In this document: positions 18,058 through 27,903 of the stretch, piece by piece
How the letters are laid out: each line of letters opens with the position of its first letter
How positions within the stretch are numbered: the first letter of the stretch is position 1
NCBI RefSeq assembly: GCF_020178975.1
Contig: NZ_JAHXBU010000046.1
Coordinates: forward strand, 124,001-188,000
DNA from: Cesiribacter sp. SM1
Lineage (GTDB): Bacteria > Bacteroidota > Bacteroidia > Cytophagales > Cyclobacteriaceae
Direction: 5' to 3'
DNA length: 64,000 nucleotides
The notes under the pieces: model-generated
What the model was told of the DNA's origin: nothing
Database searches by the model: none
Seen by the model: only the letters and a program-made list of their open reading frames with translations
Made by a program: the position numbers and the translations under genes

Positions 18058-18447
18058 ATGAAAATTGATCACGTAGCCCTGTGGACATCTGACCTGGAAC
18101 AGATGAAATCCTTTTATGAAAGTTATTTTGAAGGCAAAGCCAGTTCCCGCTATCATAATCCTGCAAAAAACTTCAGTTCGTATTTTATTTCTTTTACTGA
18201 CGGATGCCGGCTGGAGCTAATGCACAAACCAGAAATACCGGCGCTGCAACATGCCCCGGGCAGCGAATACAGGGGCCTGATTCATTTTGCCATAAGCGTT
18301 GGCTCTAAAGAGGCTGTTGATAACCTCACCAGCAGGCTGGCAGCCTCGGGTTATACCATTGCAGGGCAGCCTCGCACTACTGGCGATGGCTACTACGAAA
18401 GTGTTGTGCTTGATCCTGAAGGGAACAGGATAGAAATAACTGAATAA
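18058..18447 (+). CDS. VOC-family (glyoxalase/dioxygenase fold) protein
   Basis: The 129-residue product has the paired beta-alpha-beta-beta-beta modules of the vicinal oxygen chelate fold: KIDHVALWTSDLEQMKSFYE, SYFISFTDGCRLELMH, then GLIHFAISVGSKEAVDNL and ESVVLDPEGNRIEITE. Candidate metal ligands are H5, the glutamate in RLELMH, the histidine in LIHFAI and the terminal glutamate in IEITE. It resembles lactoylglutathione-lyase-like proteins, but VOC proteins have diverse activities including metalloenzymes and antibiotic binding. It is a stand-alone gene. Confidence 0.85.
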   Translation: MKIDHVALWTSDLEQMKSFYESYFEGKASSRYHNPAKNFSSYFISFTDGCRLELMHKPEIPALQHAPGSEYRGLIHFAISVGSKEAVDNLTSRLAASGYTIAGQPRTTGDGYYESVVLDPEGNRIEITE

Positions 18448-18619
18448 GCCGCAGCCTGGCTGATTTGCCCCGGCACCCGCAGTGAAGCAGGGGATAAACC
18501 GATGAAACCTGCAGGTTTGTTGAAATCTAAGGCTGTTTATCCTAGCAGTACTTTAACAGCTAAACATTTAAACAGAGGTGTAGTTTGAGCATGGTAGAAC
18601 ACTGCTCCCGGAACCTCTC

Positions 18620-21600
18620 ATGAAGAAGTTTACTCACTACCTGTTTTTAGGATTACTTATTTGCCAATGTAGTTGCATTACCCGCGTCTACTACAGCCCC
18701 GAAACTGCAGACTGGCAGCAGGGCCAGATGCCTGATGAAGCACCCCTTTACACGGTTTATCTCATTGGCGATGCCGGCAGCCCCAACCTGGAAGAACCGG
18801 AGCCCACGCTGCAGCTGTTAAAAAAACAGATGGCAGCCCAACCCAACAGTGCACTGGTGGTACTGGGAGATAATATCTATCATGACGGTCTGCCTCCGGA
18901 AGGCCACCACGACCGTGAAGAAAGTGAGCAAAAGCTGATTAAACAGCTGAAAGTGGTTGAAGATCATCCAGGAAAAGTGGCTTTTATCCCCGGCAATCAC
19001 GACTGGAATTATATGCGGGAAGGAGGGCTTTTAAGAGTAAACCTGCAGGAAGCGTTTGTTGAAAAATACCTGGATAAGGGCAACACCTATGTGCCCGATA
19101 ATGGGTGCCCCGGCCCGGTGGAGATTGAGCTTAGCCCCGAAGTGGTACTGCTCGTTATAGACACCCAGTGGTGGCTGCACCAGCACGAAAAACCATACGG
19201 CCGCTTTAGCGGATGTGCTGCTGCCAATGAAGCAGAAATGCTCAGGCTGCTTAGCCAGATGCTGGAGCGTAACAGGAGCAGGCATGTGATTGTAGCAGGC
19301 CACCACCCACTCATGAGCAACAGCAATCATGGCGGTTATTATTCCATTTTTGATCACCTCTTTCCCCTTACCCTGGTTCGCGACGAACTCTATGTTCCTA
19401 TTCCGGTAATTGGTTCCTTATACCCCTTTTACCGCAGGTACGGGGGTGTAGACCAGGATATACCCCATTACCGCTACCAGCTACTCATAGACGAGCTGAT
19501 GCGGGTATTCAGGCACCACGATAATGTAGTATTTGCTGCCGGCCACGACCACAACCTGCAGCTGCACCGTACAGGAAAACTGATTCATGTACTGAGTGGC
19601 TCGGGATGCAAAACAAACCACATAGTAGAAGGCAACAACGCAGAATTTGCGCAGCGGGCAAAAGGCTTTGCAAAAGTTATGTACTACCCCAACTCCGAAG
19701 CCTGGATTGAGTACTGGACAGAAGGCACAGATGGCTCCGAGGGTGTGCTAAGCTATCGTACCCGCTTGTACATAGGCAAAAAAGAAACAGACTTTTGCGA
19801 TCCTGCTGAAGAAAACAGCTTACCTGCCACTGTTACCAAAGCTGCAGACACCGTATCTGCAGCGCGGCTGCAGCTGGGCAAGGCCTTCTATGGCCGCCAC
19901 TATACCCGCGAGTGGACAACACCTGTAAAAATGCCGGTGATAGACCTGCAGGATACTGTTGGCGGGCTGGCCCCTTACAATACCACCGGATCAGTTTATC
20001 ATAAATCGCTGAGGCTAAGAAATGCCGCCGGGCAGGAGTTCCTCTTCCGCTCACTCGACAGAAGTGTACTGAAGGTGGTACCGGAAGAGTACAGGCTATC
20101 ACGCTCACTGGAGAACCAGACCCGCAACCATGTAATGCTGCAGCACCCCTACGCTCCCCTGATGGTTGCTCCGCTGGAAAGAGCAGCTGGCCTGCCCTTT
20201 AACCATCCGGAGCTGGTATCCCTGCCAAACAGCGCCTGCCTTGGCCCCTGGCAGCAGAATTTTGCCGGAACGATTGGTTATATGGAGGAACAGGCTGAAG
20301 ACCAGCACGTGGAGAAACCCGAGAATCTTGCATTCCCCGGGCAGTCTCTTGAGTACGAAAGCCTGATCGATGCCCTGGAAAGAAATCAGAATCAATGGAT
20401 CAATGAACCCACTTTTGCTAAACTGCGCCTCCTCGATATGCTGGTGGGCGACTGGGACCGCCACGAACATCAGTACCACTGGATAGGCATGCGAAAAAAT
20501 GGTGGCATTGAGTATTTACCGGTTGCCGACGATCGGGACAATGCTTTTTTCAGCTTCCAGGGACCGCTGCCCTGGCTTATCAGCAGGCGCTGGGCATTCA
20601 GGAATCTGCAGAATTTTACTGGAAAAATCAGGGACCTGAAAGGGCTTAACACCTCTGCCCGCACCATGGACAGGCGCTTCCTCACTTCCTTAAGCCGCGA
20701 AGACTGGCGTTCCATTGCCAAAGAGCTGCAAACAACACTAACAGACCAGGAGCTGGAAAGAGCGATCAGGCAGATGCCTCCTGAAGTTTTCCCTATCAAT
20801 GGACCCAAAATCATCAGCAACCTGAAAAGCAGACGCGAGCAGCTGCCCGAGATTGCAGACAGATACTATGAGTTGCTGGCAAAATATGTGGATGTATATG
20901 GCTCCGACAGTTCCGAGCTTTTTGTTATAAACCATTTATCCAAACGCCAGACCCAGATCTCCGTTTTTGCACTAGACTCTACAGGAACACAAGGCAGAAA
21001 ACGCTACGACAGGCTATTTAATCGCAGTGAAACCAGGGAAATAAGATTATACGGGCTGGAGGGGAATGATGTGTTTACCGTTAGCGGCACAGATAATAAT
21101 AAAATAAAGATCCGGGTTATTGGCGGCAAAGGCCTTGACAGATCCGGAGATACCACGCTTGTTCAGCCATCGCGGGGCAGAACAAAAGTATATGACGAAG
21201 GTGAGAACCCTTACGTACTCGATCACACCGCACGCACCAACCTGGATTACCCCTCCGGGGAAATCAGCAGCCAGCCAAGCTCCGACCGCTTCTTTTACAA
21301 TTACCTGGGGCCGCGGCTGGTGTTTAATTATAACAAAGACGATGGCCTGATGCCTGGCATCGGCTTAACCTACCGCACCTACAAATTCCGCAGCTTTCCT
21401 TATGGCACAGAGCACCGCCTGCTCTATCACTATGCCTTTGGTACAAATTCCGGACGAATATCTTACACCGGTAATTTCAATAAGCTGATCAGGAATTACG
21501 ATCTGGTGGTTACCGGCTGGGGCTATACCCCCTATTACGTAATGAACTACTTTGGCTGGGGCAACGAGAGTAGCCCCGCGGCAGATACACCTGATGAATA

Positions 21601-22357
21601 CTACAGGGCCCGCCTCCATAACAGCTACATCAATGTATCTCTCAACAAATCTTTCGCAACATTTTTTACTGTAGGCCTGGGGCCCAAGTTCGAGTACTTC
21701 CGCCTAAGCAACTGGAGAGGCAAATATTATACAGACAGGGAAAGCGATCTGGAACAAAGCCCTTTTTCATCCAAAAAGTATCTTGGCCTGAGGGCTTTTA
21801 TAGAAACCAACATAAAAGACAATATTTACAACCCTACCAGGGGCCTTGTACTTAAAGCCGAAGCAAACCTGCACGAGGGAGTAAGCAAAAACACTCCTAA
21901 TTACAGCAACTACTCCTACCAGGTAGGCTATTATATGAGCCCAAGCTGGCCATTCCAGTTAACATTTGCCGGCCGTCTGGGAGGCGCATTCAACACAGGC
22001 ACCTACGAGTTTTACCAGGCTAATATGTTGGGTGGAGGCACCCTGCCTGACCTTACCCAAAACCTTAGAGGCTTTCCCAAAACCAGGTTTATTGGTAAAA
22101 GCAGCCTTTACACCAACCTGGAGCTGCGACTCTCTTTAATCCAGTACCGACTTTATCTGCTGCCCGTTAAAACCGGTGTACTGGGCTTGTACGATGCCGG
22201 CCGTGTGTGGGCCAGTGGAGAAAAGTCAGATACCTGGCACCGGGCATACGGGGGTGGTGTATGGATTTCCATTCTTAACCGTATCACCATCTCTGCTACC
22301 ATGGCCCACTCGAAAGAGGGAAATTTTATAAACATTCAAAACGGATTCTTCTTCTAA
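18620..22357 (+). CDS. calcineurin-like phosphoesterase fused to a kinase-like domain and an Omp85-type barrel
   Basis: The 1245-residue product has an N-terminal export signal with a cysteine-rich, weak lipobox (LLICQCSC, residues 12-19). Residues about 44-380 are a metallophosphoesterase: GDAGSPN (50-56), GDNIYHDG, GNHDWN, AGHHP and AGHDHN are the metal-binding motifs in order. Residues about 430-730 have a pattern recalling HipA/FAM20/PI-kinase-like folds: GQEFLFRSLDR, HPYAPLMVAPLERAAGL, a catalytic-loop-like GDWDRHEHQYHW (D611, D613, R614, H615) and DDRDNAFF (637-644). Residues about 890-1245 are an Omp85/BamA-like 16-strand barrel (GIGLTYRTYKF, NPTRGLVLKAEANLHEG, LGLYDAGRVW) ending in FFF. 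The phosphoesterase and barrel assignments are solid; the middle-domain reading is my inference. Role unknown. Confidence 0.85.
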   Translation: MKKFTHYLFLGLLICQCSCITRVYYSPETADWQQGQMPDEAPLYTVYLIGDAGSPNLEEPEPTLQLLKKQMAAQPNSALVVLGDNIYHDGLPPEGHHDREESEQKLIKQLKVVEDHPGKVAFIPGNHDWNYMREGGLLRVNLQEAFVEKYLDKGNTYVPDNGCPGPVEIELSPEVVLLVIDTQWWLHQHEKPYGRFSGCAAANEAEMLRLLSQMLERNRSRHVIVAGHHPLMSNSNHGGYYSIFDHLFPLTLVRDELYVPIPVIGSLYPFYRRYGGVDQDIPHYRYQLLIDELMRVFRHHDNVVFAAGHDHNLQLHRTGKLIHVLSGSGCKTNHIVEGNNAEFAQRAKGFAKVMYYPNSEAWIEYWTEGTDGSEGVLSYRTRLYIGKKETDFCDPAEENSLPATVTKAADTVSAARLQLGKAFYGRHYTREWTTPVKMPVIDLQDTVGGLAPYNTTGSVYHKSLRLRNAAGQEFLFRSLDRSVLKVVPEEYRLSRSLENQTRNHVMLQHPYAPLMVAPLERAAGLPFNHPELVSLPNSACLGPWQQNFAGTIGYMEEQAEDQHVEKPENLAFPGQSLEYESLIDALERNQNQWINEPTFAKLRLLDMLVGDWDRHEHQYHWIGMRKNGGIEYLPVADDRDNAFFSFQGPLPWLISRRWAFRNLQNFTGKIRDLKGLNTSARTMDRRFLTSLSREDWRSIAKELQTTLTDQELERAIRQMPPEVFPINGPKIISNLKSRREQLPEIADRYYELLAKYVDVYGSDSSELFVINHLSKRQTQISVFALDSTGTQGRKRYDRLFNRSETREIRLYGLEGNDVFTVSGTDNNKIKIRVIGGKGLDRSGDTTLVQPSRGRTKVYDEGENPYVLDHTARTNLDYPSGEISSQPSSDRFFYNYLGPRLVFNYNKDDGLMPGIGLTYRTYKFRSFPYGTEHRLLYHYAFGTNSGRISYTGNFNKLIRNYDLVVTGWGYTPYYVMNYFGWGNESSPAADTPDEYYRARLHNSYINVSLNKSFATFFTVGLGPKFEYFRLSNWRGKYYTDRESDLEQSPFSSKKYLGLRAFIETNIKDNIYNPTRGLVLKAEANLHEGVSKNTPNYSNYSYQVGYYMSPSWPFQLTFAGRLGGAFNTGTYEFYQANMLGGGTLPDLTQNLRGFPKTRFIGKSSLYTNLELRLSLIQYRLYLLPVKTGVLGLYDAGRVWASGEKSDTWHRAYGGGVWISILNRITISATMAHSKEGNFINIQNGFFF

Positions 22358-22440
22358 CCTTAGGGTAAAGCGTATTTTTTTATATAACTCCTTCTGAATG
22401 AAGGTTTTTTCAACATTTCAAACGCTTTACATTTATTGAT

Positions 22441-23778
22441 ATGGATATAGAAGAAGCCTTCAAGGCATTCGAACATTATGATTTATGGCTTATTATCATT
22501 GGCCTGGCCGTTTTGGCTACCGCTGTGCTACCACGGCTTCTTGCAAAATACCCCCTGACCCTGCCCATTGTATTGCTCGCACTTGGGTATGCCGCTATTG
22601 CCCTTCCTTTAGGGTTAAAAACACCTGACCCAAAAGAGCATGGCAGTATTGCCGAGCATCTCACAGAATTAGGAGTAATTATAGCAATTATGGGCGCCGG
22701 CCTGAATATTGACAGGAAGCCAAGCCTGAAGGGCTGGAACGGAACCTGGCGGCTACTGACCATTACGATGATATTATCCATTGCGCTTGCTGCCCTGGTA
22801 GGCTGGTGGTTAGCCGCTTTTGTACCAGCCACTGCTGTACTGTTAGGTGCTGTAATTGCGCCCACAGATCCTGTACTTGCTTCTGAAGTGCAGGTGGGTG
22901 CACCCGGAGAGGGTTCAGAAGATGAAGAAACTGAAGATACAGACCAAACCGGGCATGGTGAGGAAGACGAAGTACGTTTTTCGCTTACATCCGAAGCCGG
23001 ACTTAACGACGGGCTGGCTTTTCCTTTTACAAATATGGCAGTTGCCATGGCCCTGGCTGGGGCACACCCCTCTAACTGGATAGAAACATGGCTCCTGATG
23101 GATGTGTTGTATAAGTTGGGTGTGGCTGCAGTTATTGGGCTGGGGCTGGGCTATTTACTTGCTCGGGTAATATTCTCGATGCCTGCAGAAACCTCTCTGG
23201 CTAAATCGATGATAGGGCTTGGTGCGCTTGCTGCCACACTTTTGGTCTATGGCGTAACGCAGTACCTGGGTGGCTATGGCTTTATAGCTGTGTTTTTAGG
23301 TGCCGTGGTAATCCGCAACTACAAACGCAAACATGAATATCAAGATTACCTGCATACACTCACAGAAAAAACAGAGCGTTTGCTGACAGCTTTGATACTC
23401 CTGGGGCTTGGTGGTGCCATTGCCGGCGGTTTGCTGGAACCGCTCAACTGGCAACTGGTTGTAAGTGCCCTCATCATCATCTTCATTGTACGTCCTGTTG
23501 CCGGAATTATAGGCCTGATTGGCTTTAAGAGGGCTCCCTGGCGTGATCGCCTGGCTATTAGCTTTTACGGCATGCGTGGCATAGGATCACTCTACTACCT
23601 CTCCTTTGCCCTGAACGAAGAAGATTTTGAAGGCACAGAAGAAATATGGGCACTGGTTACCCTAGTGGTTGTTCTATCAATTTTCATACATGGTATCACA
23701 GCCACCCCTGTTACCAGCAAGCTGGATAGACTAAGGGAACAGGAGAATGGGAACAGGCATCAAAAAAATAGGAAGTAG
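22441..23778 (+). CDS. CPA1-family Na+(K+)/H+ antiporter
   Basis: The 445-residue product has 11-12 hydrophobic segments and the CPA1 landmarks: the ATDPVLASEVQVG-like motif (here PTDPVLASEVQVG, with the exchanger aspartate) and SEAGLNDGLAFPFTN (ND motif), then RPVAGIIGL and FYGMRGIGSLYYLSFAL. It exchanges Na+ or K+ for H+ across the inner membrane and helps control pH and salt balance. An acidic insert (EDEETEDTDQTGHGEEDE) of about 20 residues lies between the two motifs, in what should be a loop. Its stop codon overlaps a hairpin at 23771. Confidence 0.9.
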   Translation: MDIEEAFKAFEHYDLWLIIIGLAVLATAVLPRLLAKYPLTLPIVLLALGYAAIALPLGLKTPDPKEHGSIAEHLTELGVIIAIMGAGLNIDRKPSLKGWNGTWRLLTITMILSIALAALVGWWLAAFVPATAVLLGAVIAPTDPVLASEVQVGAPGEGSEDEETEDTDQTGHGEEDEVRFSLTSEAGLNDGLAFPFTNMAVAMALAGAHPSNWIETWLLMDVLYKLGVAAVIGLGLGYLLARVIFSMPAETSLAKSMIGLGALAATLLVYGVTQYLGGYGFIAVFLGAVVIRNYKRKHEYQDYLHTLTEKTERLLTALILLGLGGAIAGGLLEPLNWQLVVSALIIIFIVRPVAGIIGLIGFKRAPWRDRLAISFYGMRGIGSLYYLSFALNEEDFEGTEEIWALVTLVVVLSIFIHGITATPVTSKLDRLREQENGNRHQKNRK

Positions 23779-23798
23779 CCCCTAAATCGGCTACTTCC
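23771..23798 (-). terminator. terminator hairpin between convergent genes
   Basis: A perfect 10-bp stem, GGAAGTAGCC (23771-23780) with GGCTACTTCC (23789-23798), overlaps the antiporter stop codon. In the minus direction it is followed by TATTTTTTTG, so it is best read as the terminator of the erythromycin-esterase-like gene that ends at 23870. On the plus strand there is no U-tract. Confidence 0.75.
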
Positions 23799-23869
23799 TA
23801 CATCAGACACCCAAAACAGAACTTCATTATCCCTTCAGATTCAGAAAATTAATCCAGGAGAATTACCCC

Positions 23870-25198
23870 TTAAAGAGGTTCCACTGCTGTAGTTCTGTCA
23901 ATGAACAGGAAAGCATCGTAGCGTTCAGGCAGTATACTGGGCACATAATTACCCTGCTCCTGCTCGGGGTTATAAACTACACCAATGGCTCTGTGCCCGC
24001 GCTCGCTCATAAAAGCACTATTCTCCCGCAGTTCTTCCAGTAACAATATTTTATCGCTGGGCGCCATACTGTGCATAATGGCCTCCCAGCTGTTTGCCCT
24101 GGCAGCGGGCACCTGCATGGTTTGCACAGCTGCACCCCACCTGGGGGCTGCCAGTACAGTACCCTGGTAAGAACCAAAACCAACTATGTAAACCTCTTCC
24201 TCGCTGTGCTGCTCACGCACCAGCTGGCCTACGTTCACCATTCCTGCACTGGCCATGTCTGTAGCACGAGCATCTCCTACATGAGTATTATGCTCCCAGA
24301 CTATAATTTTGGCACTACTTCCATGATAATCAATAAGGTTATTGATAGTTTCTGTCATATGACGGTCGCGTATGTTCCAGGATGCAGCATCATTTTGTAG
24401 TGCGGTAGTATAATAGCGCTCTGCATTTACAGCCACCAGTGTATTTTGCTGCAGGTTCAGCTGGGCTTCGTTTCCGGCCGATGCACTTACCTCCTGCTGC
24501 ACACGCGCTAACAGTGCTGCTAGTTCATCTGCACAGCTGTTTTCGTTATTTGTTGCTGCTGCCTGTGCATAGGCCCATTCATCTTCGTTGTATGGCGCAA
24601 AACATGCCAGCGCTTCTCTTGCCTGCTGTGCTGCAGCCGGGTCTCTGGTATCCAGGTAAGCAATAACTTCCTCTAGTGAATCCCAGAGGCTGTAGACATC
24701 AAGCCCATAAAATCCAAGCTGCTCATCAGCTGGCTGGTTCTGGTTATAATTGCGCAACCATTCACCCAGCGCTGCTACTTCTTCATTCGCCCACATCCAG
24801 GTGGGCCAGCGCTCCTGCTGCCTTAACACTGCTGCAGCACTGCTACCATAGGCATTACTCCCTTTTATATACTGATTTAGCCTGTACATATCGGGCCAGT
24901 CGCCTTCTACAGCAATTATGGTAAAACCTTTCTCCTGTATCAGTCGCCTGCTTATTTCTGCCCGCCAGCTGTAATATTCTGCAGTACCATGAGATGCTTC
25001 TCCCAGCAACACATAGCGGGCATCACCAATATCATTCAGCAAAATATCGAGATCATCGGCTGATTCCAGGGCAGTAATTGCACCGGCAGGCACCTGGTTT
25101 ATAAGGTTGTTTTCACTTTCACTTAAATCCTCCTGTTGTTTACATGAAAAAATTGTTACAAGCAGAAGAATGCTCCATAGGTAATTAAACTTTAGCAT
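23870..25198 (-). CDS. erythromycin-esterase-family lipoprotein
   Basis: The 442-residue product starts with a lipoprotein signal (LLVTIFSC, lipidated Cys near residue 19), so it is probably anchored in the envelope. The mature part matches the erythromycin esterase family (Pfam PF05139): YVLLGEASHGTAEYYSWRAE, IIAVEGDWPDMYRLNQYI, WEHNTHVGDARATDM and a C-terminal RAIGVVYNPEQE. The conserved Glu/His pairs (EASHGT, EGDWPD, WEHNTHVGD) that form the active centre of EreA/EreB-type hydrolases are all present. Many members do not act on macrolides, so resistance cannot be claimed. It is convergent with the antiporter. Confidence 0.88.
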   Translation of the reverse strand: MLKFNYLWSILLLVTIFSCKQQEDLSESENNLINQVPAGAITALESADDLDILLNDIGDARYVLLGEASHGTAEYYSWRAEISRRLIQEKGFTIIAVEGDWPDMYRLNQYIKGSNAYGSSAAAVLRQQERWPTWMWANEEVAALGEWLRNYNQNQPADEQLGFYGLDVYSLWDSLEEVIAYLDTRDPAAAQQAREALACFAPYNEDEWAYAQAAATNNENSCADELAALLARVQQEVSASAGNEAQLNLQQNTLVAVNAERYYTTALQNDAASWNIRDRHMTETINNLIDYHGSSAKIIVWEHNTHVGDARATDMASAGMVNVGQLVREQHSEEEVYIVGFGSYQGTVLAAPRWGAAVQTMQVPAARANSWEAIMHSMAPSDKILLLEELRENSAFMSERGHRAIGVVYNPEQEQGNYVPSILPERYDAFLFIDRTTAVEPL

Positions 25199-25677
25199 GA
25201 TCTTAATTCTATAATATTAAAAAATTTAACAGACAGGGTTAAAAAATTACCAGGTCAGCCGTTCAGCTCAACCTGCTACGCCCTGTATATCAGCCTATTC
25301 AGGAGATATATTATAGACTACGGGAAAAATTATCAGAGGGATGTTCTAAATATTGGAATAATATTTATTACAGAAAATTGAAGTGACTAATGAAAAGGCA
25401 TTAAGAATTTCAGGAGTGGAGCAGTTATAAAACATCCATGTTTGAGCGCAGCTACAGGGCCGCCGGAGCGGTTTTGGAGGTTTTCAGCGTAATGAACTGA
25501 AATTTAGCCTTTTCATCACAGCCTACATTTTTGATACATTTGTGTCAGGACAATAGTAAAAGAAGCTAAAATTGTCGCACAAATACATCTACCAAACACC
25601 TCTTGATAGAAGCTTAATTGGCAACTAAGCCATAACTCACGGTAAACCTAAACTGCTGCAGAAAAGCCTCATCATCA
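25199..25677. other. AT-rich intergenic region
   Basis: The 479-bp gap between the esterase-like gene and the SLC12-like gene (both minus) shows no convincing coding frame, tRNA or terminator. A plus-strand TACATTTG (25535-25542) matches the -7 consensus but has no -33 partner and no gene downstream, so I do not call it. Confidence 0.5.
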
Positions 25678-27903
25678 TCAGAGGATCTGCTTTTCTTTGT
25701 TTGTATTAACAAAAAGAATCTCTCCCAAATCATCATAGCCCTCAAACACATCAGCTTCTTTATGCCTGATCAGCTCATGCCTGAAGCCCACAATTGTTAA
25801 ATCAGCATCTTTTGAAAATTCATTGATGATAAGCCTGGGGTCTTTGTGTACTTCCTGCATCATGAACTGAACATTATTAGGTGAAATAGGCAACCTGCCG
25901 GAATTGATCAGCGACAGGATCCTGTCACGCTGTACCTCTGCCTCCTCTTCAGGAGAAATAACAAATATTTTAATACTCCCCTTCTTCCATTCCGGATGCC
26001 CCAGTATGATATAGGCCATCAGTATCATCAGGTTGGCGTTTTCATAATCCTGTGCCGTAATCCAGATGTTGATCTGTCTCTTAAGGCCAAACTTCCGGTC
26101 AGAACAGCCTAGTATGCAGATATCAAAATCCATTGATTTGATCAGCTGAATATTATCCACGATATCTTCCAGGTTGTCGGGCTGGTGTTTAGAATATTCG
26201 AAGAGTATCATGTTGTTTTCCTTACCTGAAATGCCCGGCAGCTGTATTACCTGTGCAATGGCAGAAGTGTAGGATGGACTGATGAGCGTATCGAGGTAAA
26301 CATTGCTTTTGGAGACCTCTGAGATCCTGATTAACCTGTTCATGACCTCCTGCGATTCTATGTGGGAATCCCGGGACAAATAGCCATCTAGGCGGTGAAT
26401 GTAAGTACCAAAACCATATTTATAGGAGATCCAGCGCAGGAGATCAAAAGCAGTAAGGCGTTTGAAGGTACTGTTGGTAATACAAATTACCGAGGGACGC
26501 CAGTGCCCCAGCGATGTTTCTTTTTCTGTTTTTTGCAAATAAACCTGCAACCTGCGGCTAAGCTGAAAGATAGCTCCCTGAAAGATTACTGACAGTCCTT
26601 TATTATCTTCCCGGGTGCGGGTTAAACCAATAAAGATCATCACCATCAGAAAGATTGCCATAATCGCATAGCGGGCATTCATCTGGAACATAAGCCAAAG
26701 ACACAAAAGCGCACCCATCAGCGATAAATACCAGCGGGATTTAAATGATGGCCGGTAAGCCGGATCTCCTGCAAAATGTTCGAGAAAAGAGATCAGGCAT
26801 ATTGCACCATAGGTAACCATAAAAAACATGGAGATGATCTCTGCCACAAAGTTCACATCGCCTACACTTACAAATAGTATTGCAATCACAGAGGTTACCA
26901 GCGTTGCGTTAAAGGGTTCATTGGTTACTTTTTTTCCCCTGGCTAACCAGGTATTTAGTTTGCCTGCCGGAAAAATCTTATCGCCTGCCAGGGCCTGCAG
27001 GGTGCGGGGAGCCACCAATATGGAGCCCAGCGCCGAAGAAACAGTAGCAGCAGCCAACCCTATGGGTATAATAGGCCCCCACAGGGCAATCCTGCTCATG
27101 ATGAGCTGATCTGCGGCCAGGTCTTCGGCACTTGCTGATACATATAATTTGTACACAATAAAAAAGTAGATGAACATGCCGGTAATGGTTGCCCCCAGCG
27201 TACCCAGTGGTATAGCCTTCCGTGGCTCTTTCAGATCTCCTGATAAGCCAACACCGGCTGTCATGCCTGTAAATGCAGGAAAGCAGATAGCAAACACATA
27301 AAAAAAAGAATCCGGGTTCTCTACTGTTTTGCCAAATTCAAAATCATCGCCGGTGCCGGCATAACCCGTACTGCCCAGAAAGAACATCACCAGTGACAGA
27401 AACAAAATACTCACCACCAGGTACAGCACCTTAATGCCCAGATCTGCCCCCTTGGTGGTGACAATCAGGATCAGCAGTAAAGTAGCGGGAATACTCACAA
27501 TACGGTCGTCATAAACCAGGATACCATACTCTTCCAGCAAAAAATCGAAAACCGGCTGAAAGGCCTGCGCAAATGCAATTATATAGAAAGCAACACTGAT
27601 GGCCTGTGAGAAGAACAGTGCTATGCCTATGGAAGCGCCAATGTTAAGGCCAAAGGAGCGTGAAATGATGAAATATTCTCCGCCGCCCTCTACCTTTTGA
27701 TTGGTAGCAATTTCTGCTATGGCCATAGCCGTGGGAATGGTTACCAAATGGCCTATGAGCACTATAGCAAGGGTTCCTAACATACCCACGTGCCCCACTG
27801 CATACCCAAAGCGCAGAAACATAATGGCACCCAGAATGGTGGAGATGGCTGTTAAGAATACAGGGGCCGTACCCAGCCGTTTACTGCCAGAGGTTGCTGA
27901 CAT
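25678..27903 (-). CDS. SLC12-like (Na-K-Cl cotransporter family) amino acid/cation-chloride transporter
   Basis: The 741-residue product starts MSATSGSKRLGTAPVF and contains about 12 transmembrane segments in residues 10-440, with the APC-superfamily opening (TILGAIMFLRFGYAVGHVG) and EGGGEYFIISRSFG, which matches cation-chloride cotransporters. A soluble cytoplasmic C-terminal domain of about 270 residues follows (VICITNSTFKRLTAF, FDICILGCSDRKFG, ILMAYIILGHPEW), as in the eukaryotic SLC12 regulatory domain. The transported ions in bacterial members are not well established; K+/Cl- symport or amino acid transport is possible. Length is normal for the family. Confidence 0.88.
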   Translation of the reverse strand: MSATSGSKRLGTAPVFLTAISTILGAIMFLRFGYAVGHVGMLGTLAIVLIGHLVTIPTAMAIAEIATNQKVEGGGEYFIISRSFGLNIGASIGIALFFSQAISVAFYIIAFAQAFQPVFDFLLEEYGILVYDDRIVSIPATLLLILIVTTKGADLGIKVLYLVVSILFLSLVMFFLGSTGYAGTGDDFEFGKTVENPDSFFYVFAICFPAFTGMTAGVGLSGDLKEPRKAIPLGTLGATITGMFIYFFIVYKLYVSASAEDLAADQLIMSRIALWGPIIPIGLAAATVSSALGSILVAPRTLQALAGDKIFPAGKLNTWLARGKKVTNEPFNATLVTSVIAILFVSVGDVNFVAEIISMFFMVTYGAICLISFLEHFAGDPAYRPSFKSRWYLSLMGALLCLWLMFQMNARYAIMAIFLMVMIFIGLTRTREDNKGLSVIFQGAIFQLSRRLQVYLQKTEKETSLGHWRPSVICITNSTFKRLTAFDLLRWISYKYGFGTYIHRLDGYLSRDSHIESQEVMNRLIRISEVSKSNVYLDTLISPSYTSAIAQVIQLPGISGKENNMILFEYSKHQPDNLEDIVDNIQLIKSMDFDICILGCSDRKFGLKRQINIWITAQDYENANLMILMAYIILGHPEWKKGSIKIFVISPEEEAEVQRDRILSLINSGRLPISPNNVQFMMQEVHKDPRLIINEFSKDADLTIVGFRHELIRHKEADVFEGYDDLGEILFVNTNKEKQIL

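Noticed and set aside
23870-25198. macrolide resistance gene
   Set aside because: The family is clear, but most members have no shown activity on macrolides and there is no mobile or resistance context.
25535-25542. plus-strand TACATTTG promoter
   Set aside because: It has no -33 partner and no plus-strand gene within 2.5 kb.
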